Assembly: GCA_000198515.1 (NCBI GenBank)
Contig: FP929140.1
Span: 656,527-720,526 of the forward strand
Reading direction: 5' to 3'
Length of the DNA: 64,000 nt
DNA from: a gamma proteobacterium HdN1
GTDB lineage: Bacteria; Pseudomonadota; Gammaproteobacteria; Pseudomonadales; Ketobacteraceae
Shown: positions 43,882 to 53,951 of the stretch, one piece after another
Layout: every line of letters starts with the position of its first letter
Numbering within the stretch: position 1 is the first letter of the stretch
Made by a program: the position numbers and the translations under genes
Notes under the pieces: generated by a model
The model's input: only the letters and a program-made list of their open reading frames with translations
The model's database searches: none
What the model was told of the DNA's origin: nothing

Positions 43882-46800
43882 GTGCGTAGAATGATTTCTG
43901 GGAATCAAAGTGGTGGGTCGCAGCTGATGCAACAATCACCTGCGGCGTTAGGGAAGATCGCCACGGTAATGGCATCCACAGAACCGCAGCGCGAAATTTT
44001 TTTGGCAGTGCATGCCGGTGGTGATGCCGCCAATCTCGCCTATAACGAATCAATGCTGGTTCCGTTGAATGGCGAAGTAAACCTAGAGGCTTTTGCGTGG
44101 GCCTATGAACAATTGCTGTACCGTCATGATGCTCTGCGTATCACGTTTAACCGCTATGGCACCCAAGTATTGGTGCACCGCGAAGTTGAGCCGAATTTCC
44201 GCTTTGTCGATTTGCGCAATCATTCGGATTCGGTCGCCGCGCTAGAAGCTTTACGTGCTGAAGCGGTCAGTACGCCCTTCGATCTCCAGCAAGGCCCGCT
44301 GGTTCGTGGCGTGTTGGCGCACGTTGAAAATGGGCGTTATGCTGCGATTCTGACCTTCCACCACATCATTTGTGACGGGTGGTCACTGAGTCTGCTGTTA
44401 AGTGATTTGGCAGAACTCTATACTGCGCGGTCGCAGGGGCGGCCAGCAGAACTTCCTGGTGTGCCTAGTTTTGTTGAGTATCTGCATGTCCTCGCTTCAG
44501 ATGCTTATAAATATCAAGCTGCACAAGACGAAATTTGGTGGATGCAGCAATATTCGCAGGGCGCTCCGGTGTTGGAGCTGCCAACCGACTTTGTTCGCCC
44601 TGCAGTGCGCACGTTTCACTCTAAGCGTATTGACCATTTGCTGCCGGTAAGCCTGGTTTCTGCGCTTAAAAAAACCGGTATTGCCTGCCAGAGCAGCCTA
44701 GTCGCGACGGTATTGACTGGTTTTGCCACCTTTCTGCATCGCCTTTCGGGGCAGACGGATTTTGTGATCGGGATGCCGGCAGCAGGGCAGTCGATTGAGA
44801 ATATGGAAATGTTGGTCGGCCATTGTGTGAACACTTTGCCGATTCGTTGCCGAATTCATCCCGATCATTCCTTCGTGCAAAATTTGCAGGGCGTGCGCGA
44901 TGGCTTGCTGGATACCTACGATCATCAGCGGTTGACCTTTGGTAGCCTAGTTGCGCGTTTGGGGCTTGCGCGTGACCCCTCACGCGTTCCGTTAGTGCCG
45001 ATTCTTTTTAATATCGACCCAGGTATGAAGGGTTTGAAATTTGGAGATATTGCAAGCAATGCGGTCTCTAATCCCCGGGTGAGCGAGAGTTTTGAGTGGT
45101 TCCTGAACGCGACGGAATCGCGAGATCCGGCAGGAAACAAGGGCGCACTGTTGTTGGAGTGCCAATACAACACGGATCTTTACTCAGAATCAACGGTTAC
45201 GCACTGGCTGGGCGTTTTTGAGCAGCTTTTGCAGCAAATCACTGAACACCGCGATGTGCCGGTGTCGCTGCTAAAGCTCACTTCTGCGCAAGATGCAGCT
45301 TTGTGGCGCGAAATGAACGCTACGCAGATGCCATTGCCCGCCCACACAAGCTTGCATGGCTGGTTGAAAGAGACCGCTGCAAATCGCACTGATGCGTTTG
45401 TTCAGTTCGGTGCAGAGCGGATTACACATGCAGAGCTGTGGCAGCGTGCGGGTCGTCTTGCAAGAGCCCTCCATGAACAAGGCGTAAGAGCGGGTGATTT
45501 TGTTGGCCTTTGTATGGATCGCTCCCTAGACATGCTGGTTGCGCTGCTTGGGATTCTGCGAGCGGGGGCTGGTTATATTCCGTTGGACCCGAGCTATCCG
45601 GCAGATCGCCTGAATCATATGATTACGGATTCGGGTTTGAAAACGCTGGTGCTGCGTGGCGCACTTCCGGCAGGTTTGCAAACCGATGCACTGGCTGCAC
45701 AGATTGATATGGCAGCACCTGCCTTTTTGAACCCCGGGAATTTTTCAAGCCAAGAAGACGCCGAAGGTTGCTGCGTGGATGTGGGTCGGCAATCTCCGGC
45801 TTATATGATTTATACCTCGGGTTCCACTGGGCTACCGAAAGGTGTGCAGGTGCAACACGGTGCGGTCGTTAACTTTCTTGCGAGCATGGCGAAAGCGCCG
45901 GGCTTAACGGTTGCGGATCATTTGCTTGCCGTAACTACCATTTCGTTTGATATCGCTGTGCTTGAACTTTGGTTGCCGCTAGTGGTGGGAGCCAACCTGA
46001 CGATTGCCACCCGTGAACAGAGCATGGATGGCTATCAGTTGCGTACCTGCCTTGAACAAAATGGCATTACCCTGATGCAAGCGACCCCAAGTAGTTGGCG
46101 CTTGCTGTTGGCGGCAGATTGGCAAGGTGGTGCGGGCTTTAAAGTGCTGACGGGTGGAGAAGCTCTACCGCCTTCTTTGGCAAATCAGCTGTTAGCGCGC
46201 GTAGGGGAATTGTGGAATTTGTATGGGCCGACTGAAACTACGGTTTGGTCTACCGTTTCAAGAGTATTGCCGGATACACAAATAACCTTGGGTCGGCCGA
46301 TTGCCAACACGCAGATTGCCATTATTGATGAACACCGTAACGCCACACCTGTGGGTGTAGCTGGGGAGTTAATCATTGGTGGAAGCGGCGTGACTCTTGG
46401 CTACTGGAAAAGGCCGGAGTTGAATCAGGATCGATTTATTCACTGGCAAGGGCAGCGTTATTACCGAACTGGCGACCTTGCGCGGCTCACCGCAGATGGG
46501 CAGTTGATTTATCAGGGTCGTAGCGACTTTCAGGTGAAACTGCGTGGCTATCGAATTGAGCTGGGGGAAATTGAGGCTCAATTGAATGAGGCGGCAGGAA
46601 TCGCCGAAGCTATCGTAGTAGTTTTGGGCGAAACGGAAGATGATCAGCGCCTAGTTGCGTTCTACCGCCGAAGCGCGTCGTCTAGCGAGAGTGTTTCGAA
46701 CAAAGCCCGTGAAGGCGCATTCATCGCATCGCTGCGCGGCCATTTAGCGGCACATATGCCGGCGTTTATGATTCCGCAGCAGTGGGTGGAAGTTCAGCAA

Positions 46801-49800
46801 ATGCCGCTGACTCCGAACGGCAAGGTCGATCGGAAGGCGCTAAAGCTGCCTAAGGATGCAACAGATGCTCTAAGCGGCCTATCCGTCGAGGCCGTGGCAA
46901 GTTCGGCAGATGAGGAGAAAAACTTATCGCCAAGTACGGCCAAAATTCTCGGAATGATGCGTAAATTCCTGCAAAACCCCGCGCTGCGGCCAACGGATGA
47001 TTTTTTCCAAAATGGCGGCCACTCGCTCTTAGGTATGCGCATACTGGCAGAGCTGAATAAAGTATTGCCGGCCACGTTTGGGTTGACAGACTTATTCCAG
47101 GCGCCCTCTGCGGGTGCGCTCGGTGCGCGTTGGGATTTGGCGCATGCTGGTAACGTTGAGGCTGAGGTTCCTGCTTTGTCGATTCCGGTTCATGTGGATC
47201 GTAGTCGCTTTCGCATGTCGTTACAGCAGCGGCGGATCTGGTTTCTTGAGCAGCTGGATGGCGGGGGAATTGAGTACAGCTTGCCAGCGAGCTGGCGTTT
47301 TCACGGTGCATTGCAGCGCGATGCGCTGGCGGGTGCGGTGGATCAACTTGTGGCGCGTCATGCCAGTTTGCGTACGATCCTTCTTGAAGATGAGGGCGTG
47401 CTTCTGCAGCGGGTGGTGCCAGCTACTGCCGGCAATCTGAAGATTTATGATGTTCCAGGAGAAAGCGAAGAGGCGCGCTGGGCCGTCGTACAGACCGCTT
47501 TTGATGAGCGTCGGCAGCGGCCCTTCCGGATGGGTGAAGAAACCCTTTTTCGTGCCGATCTCTTCTGTATGGGCGCAGAAGACCATACGCTTTGCATCGT
47601 AGTCCACCATGCGGTATTTGACGGTTGGTCGTTTGATATTCTGCTTTCTGACCTTTCTGAGCTGTATAACGCTGCAGTAGAGATGCGTAAGCCAAGCTTG
47701 CCGGTGTTGCCGGTGCAGTATGGTGATTTTTCGGAATGGATGCTTGATCGCGCCCAGAACGCTGATCGTAAGGCGCTGGATTATTGGCTTGGTTCGCTTG
47801 CGGGTGAGCTTCCGGTGCTGGAGCTTCCGACTAAAGCGAAGCGCCCTGAGTTGCAATCTCATGCAGGTGCAGGGCTGCATTTTGAAATCGACGCACAAAC
47901 CATGGCTAGGGTCAGTGAATTTTCGCGCAGGCAGGGCGTTACCCTGTTCATGACCATGATCGCAGTGTTCAAACTGTTAATGTGGCGCTATTCAGGGCAG
48001 CGCGATCTGATTGTGGGTGTGCCGGTATCGGGCCGAAACTACGCAGAGATCAATGCGCTGATCGGCTTTTTTGTGAACACCATCGCGCTGCGCGATAGCG
48101 TAAACCCTGATCAAAGCGTTGCTGACTGGTTACAAGCGGTGCGTCAGACGTGTTTGCAGGGCTTTGCCTACCAGGAAACGCCGTTCGAAAAAATCGTTGA
48201 ACACTTGAACCCTACACGGGATTTGAGTCGATCTGCTGTTTTTCAGGTGATTTTTGCCTATCAGGACATCACCAACCGGCAGGAAGCGTTTCACGGATTG
48301 CGCCGTGAACAGGTAAATATTGATCGTGCCGGTGTACAGACCGACGTTGATTTCTGGATGAAGTGGACAGGCTCGTCGATGCACGCTGGGTTCGAGTATG
48401 CAAGCGATCTGTTTGATGCGAATTTTATCGCGCGTCTGCAAAGGGATTTTGTTGCACTCGTTACGCGCGTTACTGATTTTGCGGCGAAGCCTGTGTCGGC
48501 TCTCTGTGATCTGCCAGACCCTGAACGGGATGCGGCGTTGACGAGGTTGAATTCCACGTCGATGCTTCTGCCGACCCCGTTGCTGGTGCACGCGCAGTTT
48601 TCTTTACAAGCAGCGCGAACACCGAATGCCACGGCGACTATGTATCACTGTGGTGCTTCGCAGGATTCGAACGCCAAAATTGAAGATTCTCGCTTTGAGT
48701 CGCTCAGCTACGCGCAGCTTGAGTCACGATCTAATCGTATTGCTCACTGGCTGGTGAGCGCCGGAGTCAAGTCAGGAGATCGCGTTGGCGTTGCGGTGTC
48801 GCCTTCCTTGTGGTTGCAGGCGGTACTGCTGGGCGTATTAAAAAGCGGTGCAACTTATATCCCGATTGACCCGAAATTTCCGGTAGAACGCATACGCTAC
48901 ATGATTAGCAACTCGTCCGTGGGCCTGTTGGTACACGATGGCGCGCTAACGTCAGAATTGAGGGGCAATTTGGCGGGTGCAAGATCGGTTGCGATGCGCG
49001 AACTGGAGGGAGAGTTGGATCAGCAGAGTGATCAGCGGCTGGATATCTCTCTCAACCCAGAGTCAGGCGCTTATATTATCTATACCTCCGGCTCTACCGG
49101 TCTTCCGAAAGGTGTTGTGATCAGCCATCGTGCAATGGTGAATTACCTCGCGGCTGTAGCGCAACGCCCAGGCTTCAGTGCGCAAGACCGTATCCTTGCG
49201 GCAACTACGTTATCGTTTGATATTGCGGTCACCGAGCTATTTTTGCCGCTGGTTACCGGTGGTGCCAGCGTATTGGTAGATCGCGATCTTGTGGTGGATG
49301 TGGACCAGTTGCACCCTGTGATGGCTGCGGCAGGTGTAACGCTTTATCAGGCGACGCCTTCTTCTTGGCGCTTACTGCTCGGCACGAACTGGCAAGGTGG
49401 CCAAAAGATGCGGGCTTGGGTGGGTGGAGAAGCTTTGCCGTCCGATCTGATCGAGAAGCTTTTGCCGAAAGTGGCTGAGGTTTGGAATGTGTATGGGCCT
49501 ACCGAAACGACGGTGTGGTCTACTTGCCATCAGGTAAGATCGACACAAGAGGCTGGGATCATCGGTTTGCCGCTTGGGAATACGAGCTGCTACGTGCTGG
49601 GTGATCAGCATACGCTGAAGCCGTTGGGCGTAATGGGTGAGCTCTATATTGGTGGCAAGGGAGTGGCAAGCGGATACTTCAATCGTGCGGATCTCACAGC
49701 AGAGCGCTTTATCCCTAACCCCTTTGGTGATGGGTTGTTGTACGCTACTGGCGACCAAGCGCGGCTTTTGGCCGGTGGGTTGTTAGAATGCGGTGGTCGT

Positions 49801-51279
49801 TTGGATCATCAAGTGAAAGTGCGCGGCTACCGGATTGAGCTAGCTGAAATTGAGCTTGCGCTGCTGCAGCACCCTCAAATTGCACAAGCGGTTGCAATTG
49901 CAAAGGCGTTTGGTGAGGGAGATGCCCGCTTGGTTGCGTACATTGTCCCGCGGGATGGTACGGCACTTGAGTTTGGCGCATTAGCGGAGTTTTTGCAGGC
50001 TCATGTGCCGGTATATATGATCCCGCAGCATTTTGTAGTGCTTGATGCGATTCCGATGACTCCCAATCAGAAGGTGGATCGCAAGGCGCTGCCAAGCCCA
50101 GAGGTAGAACAGAAAGCGGCCATTGTGCCGCCGAGCTCGGCAACGGAACTCGCCCTGCATGAAATCTGGGCGCAGGCAATGCGGCAAGACGCAATCAGTA
50201 TTGACGGAGAGTTTTTCGCGCTGGGCGGCCATTCCCTGTTGGCGGTCGAGATTATTCGCCGCGTGCGTCAGCAATTCGGTGTTGATATGCCTTTGGCAGT
50301 GCTGTTTTCTCACCCAACGATTCGGCGCATGGCATCTTTTGTAGACATTCATCGCCCAGCGGAAGAAGTTGCCCCCGAGGTTATAAACCAAGCATCGGCC
50401 AAGCCAGCGGCAGAGAACGAATGGAGTAATTTGGTCGCTTTGCGTGCGGAAGGAACCCATGCGCCACTCTTCTGTTTTCACCCCGTGGGTGGAAATGTGC
50501 TCCACTATGCGGCTTTGCTCCCTCGCATTCCTGAGCATTGGCCCGTATATGGATTGCAGGCAACGGGGCTGAATGGCATCGCGCCACCATTGAGCGACGT
50601 GGAGCAGATGGCCAAACAATATCTTAATGAGATTCGTAAGGTTCAGGCGCATGGGCCTTACTGGCTGAGCGGCGGATCCTCGGGCGGCCTGCTTGCGCTG
50701 GAGGTGGCTCGTTTGCTGGTTGAAGAAGGCGAGCAGGTCGCGCGCTTAATGCTGTTTGATACGATTGGCCCTCAGCGTGCAACGGATGAACAGTCTAGGA
50801 TTGAAGGGCGGAAGTTCAAAAACCCACTCAAGCAGATACAGCACAGTATTGCAGTACGCTTGAGTGACGGAATACGTGTTCTGCGTTGCAGATGGGCAAA
50901 TTTATTTAGGCAAGAAATCGAACATGAACTGAGATATTGGTGGATTCAGCGCCATAATTACCAGGCAATGACGCGCTACTTACAGTCTGCAAGATCACGC
51001 TTGCCCTATGAGGGGGCGGTTGATTTGTTCAGGCTGCCCTCTAGAGAGAGGGGAGTTTATTCGCTGCCGTTGATTGGCTGGGATGATACCTTGGTGGGCA
51101 AGGTGCGCACCTATATTGTTGACGGTGAGCATGCGCACTTAATTGAGGCGGCGGAGTTTGGCGAACAATTGTCGATCGCGTTCGCTTCAGTGTCTGAGTA
51201 TGTACAAACGAGAATTTCAGAGTCGAGGGAACGGCCACAAACCGCTAGCGTTGAACGCCCGAAGGCAAAGACGGTTTAG
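43882..51279 (+). CDS. non-ribosomal peptide synthetase, C-A-PCP-C-A-PCP-TE
   Basis: A dimodular NRPS of 2465 residues. C1 starts with TEPQREIFLA and AYNES, a form typical of C domains that follow PKS/aminotransferase modules, and has HHIICDG (His161). A1 carries the code D-I-L-Q-L-G-L-V-W, almost identical to the glycine code. PCP1 has Ser1048, C2 has HHAVFDG (His1243), and A2 reads D-I-T-Q-W-G-V-V-W, unfamiliar to me. PCP2 has Ser2118 and the TE has Ser2266 in GGSSGG. No epimerase or methyltransferase domain is present. The start is a GTG with GAGG just upstream. It should accept the beta-amino thioester and end with release by the TE. The 3' part resembles the next gene. Confidence 0.92.
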   Translation: MRRMISGNQSGGSQLMQQSPAALGKIATVMASTEPQREIFLAVHAGGDAANLAYNESMLVPLNGEVNLEAFAWAYEQLLYRHDALRITFNRYGTQVLVHREVEPNFRFVDLRNHSDSVAALEALRAEAVSTPFDLQQGPLVRGVLAHVENGRYAAILTFHHIICDGWSLSLLLSDLAELYTARSQGRPAELPGVPSFVEYLHVLASDAYKYQAAQDEIWWMQQYSQGAPVLELPTDFVRPAVRTFHSKRIDHLLPVSLVSALKKTGIACQSSLVATVLTGFATFLHRLSGQTDFVIGMPAAGQSIENMEMLVGHCVNTLPIRCRIHPDHSFVQNLQGVRDGLLDTYDHQRLTFGSLVARLGLARDPSRVPLVPILFNIDPGMKGLKFGDIASNAVSNPRVSESFEWFLNATESRDPAGNKGALLLECQYNTDLYSESTVTHWLGVFEQLLQQITEHRDVPVSLLKLTSAQDAALWREMNATQMPLPAHTSLHGWLKETAANRTDAFVQFGAERITHAELWQRAGRLARALHEQGVRAGDFVGLCMDRSLDMLVALLGILRAGAGYIPLDPSYPADRLNHMITDSGLKTLVLRGALPAGLQTDALAAQIDMAAPAFLNPGNFSSQEDAEGCCVDVGRQSPAYMIYTSGSTGLPKGVQVQHGAVVNFLASMAKAPGLTVADHLLAVTTISFDIAVLELWLPLVVGANLTIATREQSMDGYQLRTCLEQNGITLMQATPSSWRLLLAADWQGGAGFKVLTGGEALPPSLANQLLARVGELWNLYGPTETTVWSTVSRVLPDTQITLGRPIANTQIAIIDEHRNATPVGVAGELIIGGSGVTLGYWKRPELNQDRFIHWQGQRYYRTGDLARLTADGQLIYQGRSDFQVKLRGYRIELGEIEAQLNEAAGIAEAIVVVLGETEDDQRLVAFYRRSASSSESVSNKAREGAFIASLRGHLAAHMPAFMIPQQWVEVQQMPLTPNGKVDRKALKLPKDATDALSGLSVEAVASSADEEKNLSPSTAKILGMMRKFLQNPALRPTDDFFQNGGHSLLGMRILAELNKVLPATFGLTDLFQAPSAGALGARWDLAHAGNVEAEVPALSIPVHVDRSRFRMSLQQRRIWFLEQLDGGGIEYSLPASWRFHGALQRDALAGAVDQLVARHASLRTILLEDEGVLLQRVVPATAGNLKIYDVPGESEEARWAVVQTAFDERRQRPFRMGEETLFRADLFCMGAEDHTLCIVVHHAVFDGWSFDILLSDLSELYNAAVEMRKPSLPVLPVQYGDFSEWMLDRAQNADRKALDYWLGSLAGELPVLELPTKAKRPELQSHAGAGLHFEIDAQTMARVSEFSRRQGVTLFMTMIAVFKLLMWRYSGQRDLIVGVPVSGRNYAEINALIGFFVNTIALRDSVNPDQSVADWLQAVRQTCLQGFAYQETPFEKIVEHLNPTRDLSRSAVFQVIFAYQDITNRQEAFHGLRREQVNIDRAGVQTDVDFWMKWTGSSMHAGFEYASDLFDANFIARLQRDFVALVTRVTDFAAKPVSALCDLPDPERDAALTRLNSTSMLLPTPLLVHAQFSLQAARTPNATATMYHCGASQDSNAKIEDSRFESLSYAQLESRSNRIAHWLVSAGVKSGDRVGVAVSPSLWLQAVLLGVLKSGATYIPIDPKFPVERIRYMISNSSVGLLVHDGALTSELRGNLAGARSVAMRELEGELDQQSDQRLDISLNPESGAYIIYTSGSTGLPKGVVISHRAMVNYLAAVAQRPGFSAQDRILAATTLSFDIAVTELFLPLVTGGASVLVDRDLVVDVDQLHPVMAAAGVTLYQATPSSWRLLLGTNWQGGQKMRAWVGGEALPSDLIEKLLPKVAEVWNVYGPTETTVWSTCHQVRSTQEAGIIGLPLGNTSCYVLGDQHTLKPLGVMGELYIGGKGVASGYFNRADLTAERFIPNPFGDGLLYATGDQARLLAGGLLECGGRLDHQVKVRGYRIELAEIELALLQHPQIAQAVAIAKAFGEGDARLVAYIVPRDGTALEFGALAEFLQAHVPVYMIPQHFVVLDAIPMTPNQKVDRKALPSPEVEQKAAIVPPSSATELALHEIWAQAMRQDAISIDGEFFALGGHSLLAVEIIRRVRQQFGVDMPLAVLFSHPTIRRMASFVDIHRPAEEVAPEVINQASAKPAAENEWSNLVALRAEGTHAPLFCFHPVGGNVLHYAALLPRIPEHWPVYGLQATGLNGIAPPLSDVEQMAKQYLNEIRKVQAHGPYWLSGGSSGGLLALEVARLLVEEGEQVARLMLFDTIGPQRATDEQSRIEGRKFKNPLKQIQHSIAVRLSDGIRVLRCRWANLFRQEIEHELRYWWIQRHNYQAMTRYLQSARSRLPYEGAVDLFRLPSRERGVYSLPLIGWDDTLVGKVRTYIVDGEHAHLIEAAEFGEQLSIAFASVSEYVQTRISESRERPQTASVERPKAKTV

Positions 51280-51320
51280 CGATTTCATACCGGTAAAACC
51301 ACAATCTCTGGAGGCTTGTT

Positions 51321-53918
51321 TTGCAGCGAGCAACTGCCAATGAGCAAAGCGTGTTTGAGGCTCCCCTTTTACACGCATTGTTTGAGCAACAGGTATCACG
51401 GACGCCGCACGAAAGTGCGGTAATCTACGGTGATGCAAAACTGAGTTTTAGCGGATTAGAACAGCGAGCCAATCAGGTTTCCCATTGGCTCGCGACGCTA
51501 TCGTTAGAAAAAAATGCACGAGTGGGCATCGCGCTCTCGCCGTCGCTCTGGCTGCACGCCGTTCTTTTGGGAGTGCTTAAGCAGGGGCATTCGTATATCC
51601 CGATTGACCCAAGCTTTCCGGCTGAACGTATAGGCTACATGATTGATCAATCGCAGCTCTCACTGTTGATCTATGACGATAGCCTAGATGCCGACGTGCT
51701 CGAAATTCTGCCACGTAGTCAATCGTGTTCTCTGGACGCGGTATGCGCAGCGGCAATAACGCTTCCGGAGACACGTCTCGACACACAGGTGGGCGGAGAA
51801 GACGTTGCGTACATGATTTACACCTCTGGCTCTACAGGTAAGCCAAAAGGGGTTGTGATTCCACATCGAGCCGCACATAACTTTCTTTTGACGATGATGG
51901 ATCGCCCAGGGTTCGGCGCGGGCGACCGGATTCTCGCCGTTACTACGTTATCGTTTGATATTGCCGTGACCGAGATGTTTTTGCCACTCGTTGCAGGCGG
52001 TTGCAGCGTGCTGGTCGATCGTGAAGTTGCGAAGGACGCGGAGCTTTTACGGCGGGCGATTGAAGATTTCGATATTACGGTATACCAAGCCACGCCTTCT
52101 TCTTGGCGCATGTTGCTGAGCACAGCGTGGGTGGGGAGTGCAAAGTTGAGCGCTTGGATGGGTGGAGAAGCAATGCCGGCAGAGGTGGCGGCAAAAGCGT
52201 TGCCAAAAGTTGCCGCGTTGTGGAACTGCTACGGCCCTACCGAAACGACGGTGTATTCGACCTGCCAGCAAATTTCTTCTGTGGAAGAAGTGAAATACAT
52301 CGGTACGCCGGTAGGCAATACGGTATGTCGTGTCTTGGATGATGCTTTGAAGCCGGTTCCCGTCGGAGAAATCGGTGAGCTGTGCATCGGTGGGATTGGG
52401 CTTGCGCTTGGGTACTATCGCCGACCAGATCTTACCCAAGAGCGGTTCATTCAGAATCCGCTAAATGAAGAAAACGCGTCGATTCTCTACCGTACCGGCG
52501 ATTTGGTGCGGATGCACGAAAACGGCTGGTTGGAATATTTGGGGCGCAGTGATTTTCAGATCAGTTTGCGCGGGTTTCGTATTGAGCTCGGCGAGATTGA
52601 AGCGGGCTTGGTCAAGCATCCAGCCGTCGCACAGGCGGTGGTCGTTGCGCGCAATTTTGGTACTGAGAACAATCGTGATATGCGTTTGATCGCCTATATG
52701 GTGGCGAATTCGGGATTTTCTTTGGATATGGGCGCGTTGCGGGAGCACCTTCAGCAATTTCTTACGCCGTATATGATTCCGCAGCACTATGTGCAGATGG
52801 ATGCGATGCCGATGACGCCGAATCAAAAGGTGAATCGTAACGCGCTCCCTATGCCGGAAGTGGAAAGTGTTCAAGCCTACGTTGCACCTGCTACGCCCAC
52901 CGAAGCTGCCGTTCAGGCGATTTGGGAGCAGGTAATGAAGCGGGAGCATATTGGCGCTGAGGATGATTTTTTTGCCTTAGGTGGCCACTCAATGCTCGCG
53001 GTACAGATTTCGAATGCAATCCGAAAGCAATTCAAGGTGAATTTACCGTTAGCGTCGCTGTTCTCTCATTCTACGATCCGTGCGATGTCGACCTTTTTGG
53101 AAGAACATATTGCGACGCCGAAGAAACACCACGCAAGCGACTGGTCGAATCTGGTGGCTTTGCGAGAAAAGGGAGCTCATGCACCGTTTTTCTTTTTTCA
53201 TCCGGTGGGAGGAAATGTTCTTCACTATAGCGCGTTGCTTTCGCGCATACCGAAAGGCTGGCCCGTCTACGGTTTGCAGGCGACGGGTTTGGATGGTTTG
53301 AGCGCGCCGGAGGCCGATTATTGTCAGATGGCGCGCCGCTATTTGTCGCTGGTTCGTTCGGTGCAGCCGAAGGGCCCTTATTGGCTGGGCGGAGGTTCTT
53401 CTGGCGGGCTTGTGGCGATGGAAGTGGCTCGTCAGTTAGAGGAAATGGGCGAGCGAGTGGAGCGGGTTTTTCTTTTCGATACGGTGGGGCCGGTGGCTCC
53501 TGCGCTGAATGGATCTCGCATTGAAGCGCGCCGCCATAAAAATCTCGCAAGGCAGATTCAGCATAGTATTTCGGTTCGCCTTGAAGAGTTTGCGCGACGC
53601 TGGTTCTGTGAGATTGCCAATCGCTTACAGATTGAGTTATCAATGGATTTGCGTCATTGGTGGATCAGACATCGAAATCTGGAAGCCATGCACCGATATT
53701 TAAGCTCGCACCGTTCCCGTCAGCGATACTCTGGATCGGTTGAACTCTTTCGTTTGCCGGAGGAGGAGCGTGGGCGTTATTCGCAGCCGTTAATCGGTTG
53801 GGATGGAGTTCTTGACGGTCTAGTAGGGGTTCATTTAGTCGAAGGTGACCACGCAACATTGATCGAATCACCGATTTTTTCCGCAAAGTTTGCTGAGGTC
53901 ATGGCCAAATTTTCTTGA
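51321..53918 (+). CDS. non-ribosomal peptide synthetase, A-PCP-TE without a condensation domain
   Basis: About 865 residues. The protein begins directly with an adenylation domain (MIYTSGSTGKPKGV, CYGPTETTV, YRTGDLVRM), followed by a carrier domain (Ser557 in LGGHSMLAV) and a thioesterase (Ser693 in GGGSSGGL, LFDTVGP). The A-domain code I read is D-I-T-Q-W-G-C-V-Y, close to the second A domain of the preceding gene. The TE is also closely similar to the preceding TE, so the gene looks like a diverged copy of that end. Without a C domain it may load its amino acid in trans or make a product alone. The start is TTG at 51321, six bases after a strong GGAGG; it lies 41 bases behind the previous stop. 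Confidence 0.9.
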   Translation: MQRATANEQSVFEAPLLHALFEQQVSRTPHESAVIYGDAKLSFSGLEQRANQVSHWLATLSLEKNARVGIALSPSLWLHAVLLGVLKQGHSYIPIDPSFPAERIGYMIDQSQLSLLIYDDSLDADVLEILPRSQSCSLDAVCAAAITLPETRLDTQVGGEDVAYMIYTSGSTGKPKGVVIPHRAAHNFLLTMMDRPGFGAGDRILAVTTLSFDIAVTEMFLPLVAGGCSVLVDREVAKDAELLRRAIEDFDITVYQATPSSWRMLLSTAWVGSAKLSAWMGGEAMPAEVAAKALPKVAALWNCYGPTETTVYSTCQQISSVEEVKYIGTPVGNTVCRVLDDALKPVPVGEIGELCIGGIGLALGYYRRPDLTQERFIQNPLNEENASILYRTGDLVRMHENGWLEYLGRSDFQISLRGFRIELGEIEAGLVKHPAVAQAVVVARNFGTENNRDMRLIAYMVANSGFSLDMGALREHLQQFLTPYMIPQHYVQMDAMPMTPNQKVNRNALPMPEVESVQAYVAPATPTEAAVQAIWEQVMKREHIGAEDDFFALGGHSMLAVQISNAIRKQFKVNLPLASLFSHSTIRAMSTFLEEHIATPKKHHASDWSNLVALREKGAHAPFFFFHPVGGNVLHYSALLSRIPKGWPVYGLQATGLDGLSAPEADYCQMARRYLSLVRSVQPKGPYWLGGGSSGGLVAMEVARQLEEMGERVERVFLFDTVGPVAPALNGSRIEARRHKNLARQIQHSISVRLEEFARRWFCEIANRLQIELSMDLRHWWIRHRNLEAMHRYLSSHRSRQRYSGSVELFRLPEEERGRYSQPLIGWDGVLDGLVGVHLVEGDHATLIESPIFSAKFAEVMAKFS

Positions 53919-53951
53919 TTACCTCGGTTTTTTCAGCAGGAGCGTTACGTC

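Noticed and set aside
47221-47898. Long antisense reading frame (225 codons) inside the NRPS gene
   Set aside because: It lies wholly within a well-supported NRPS C domain and has no recognisable motifs, so it is a shadow of the real gene.
51321-53918. A-PCP-TE order as an atromentin/quinone-synthetase-like enzyme for aryl-pyruvates
   Set aside because: The A domain keeps the Asp that binds the alpha-amino group (first code position D), so an amino acid substrate is more likely.
36404-53918. NRPS/PKS locus as a siderophore system because a ZIP transporter follows
   Set aside because: No TonB receptor, siderophore reductase, hydroxylase or catechol genes are present, and ZIP proteins are not siderophore importers.
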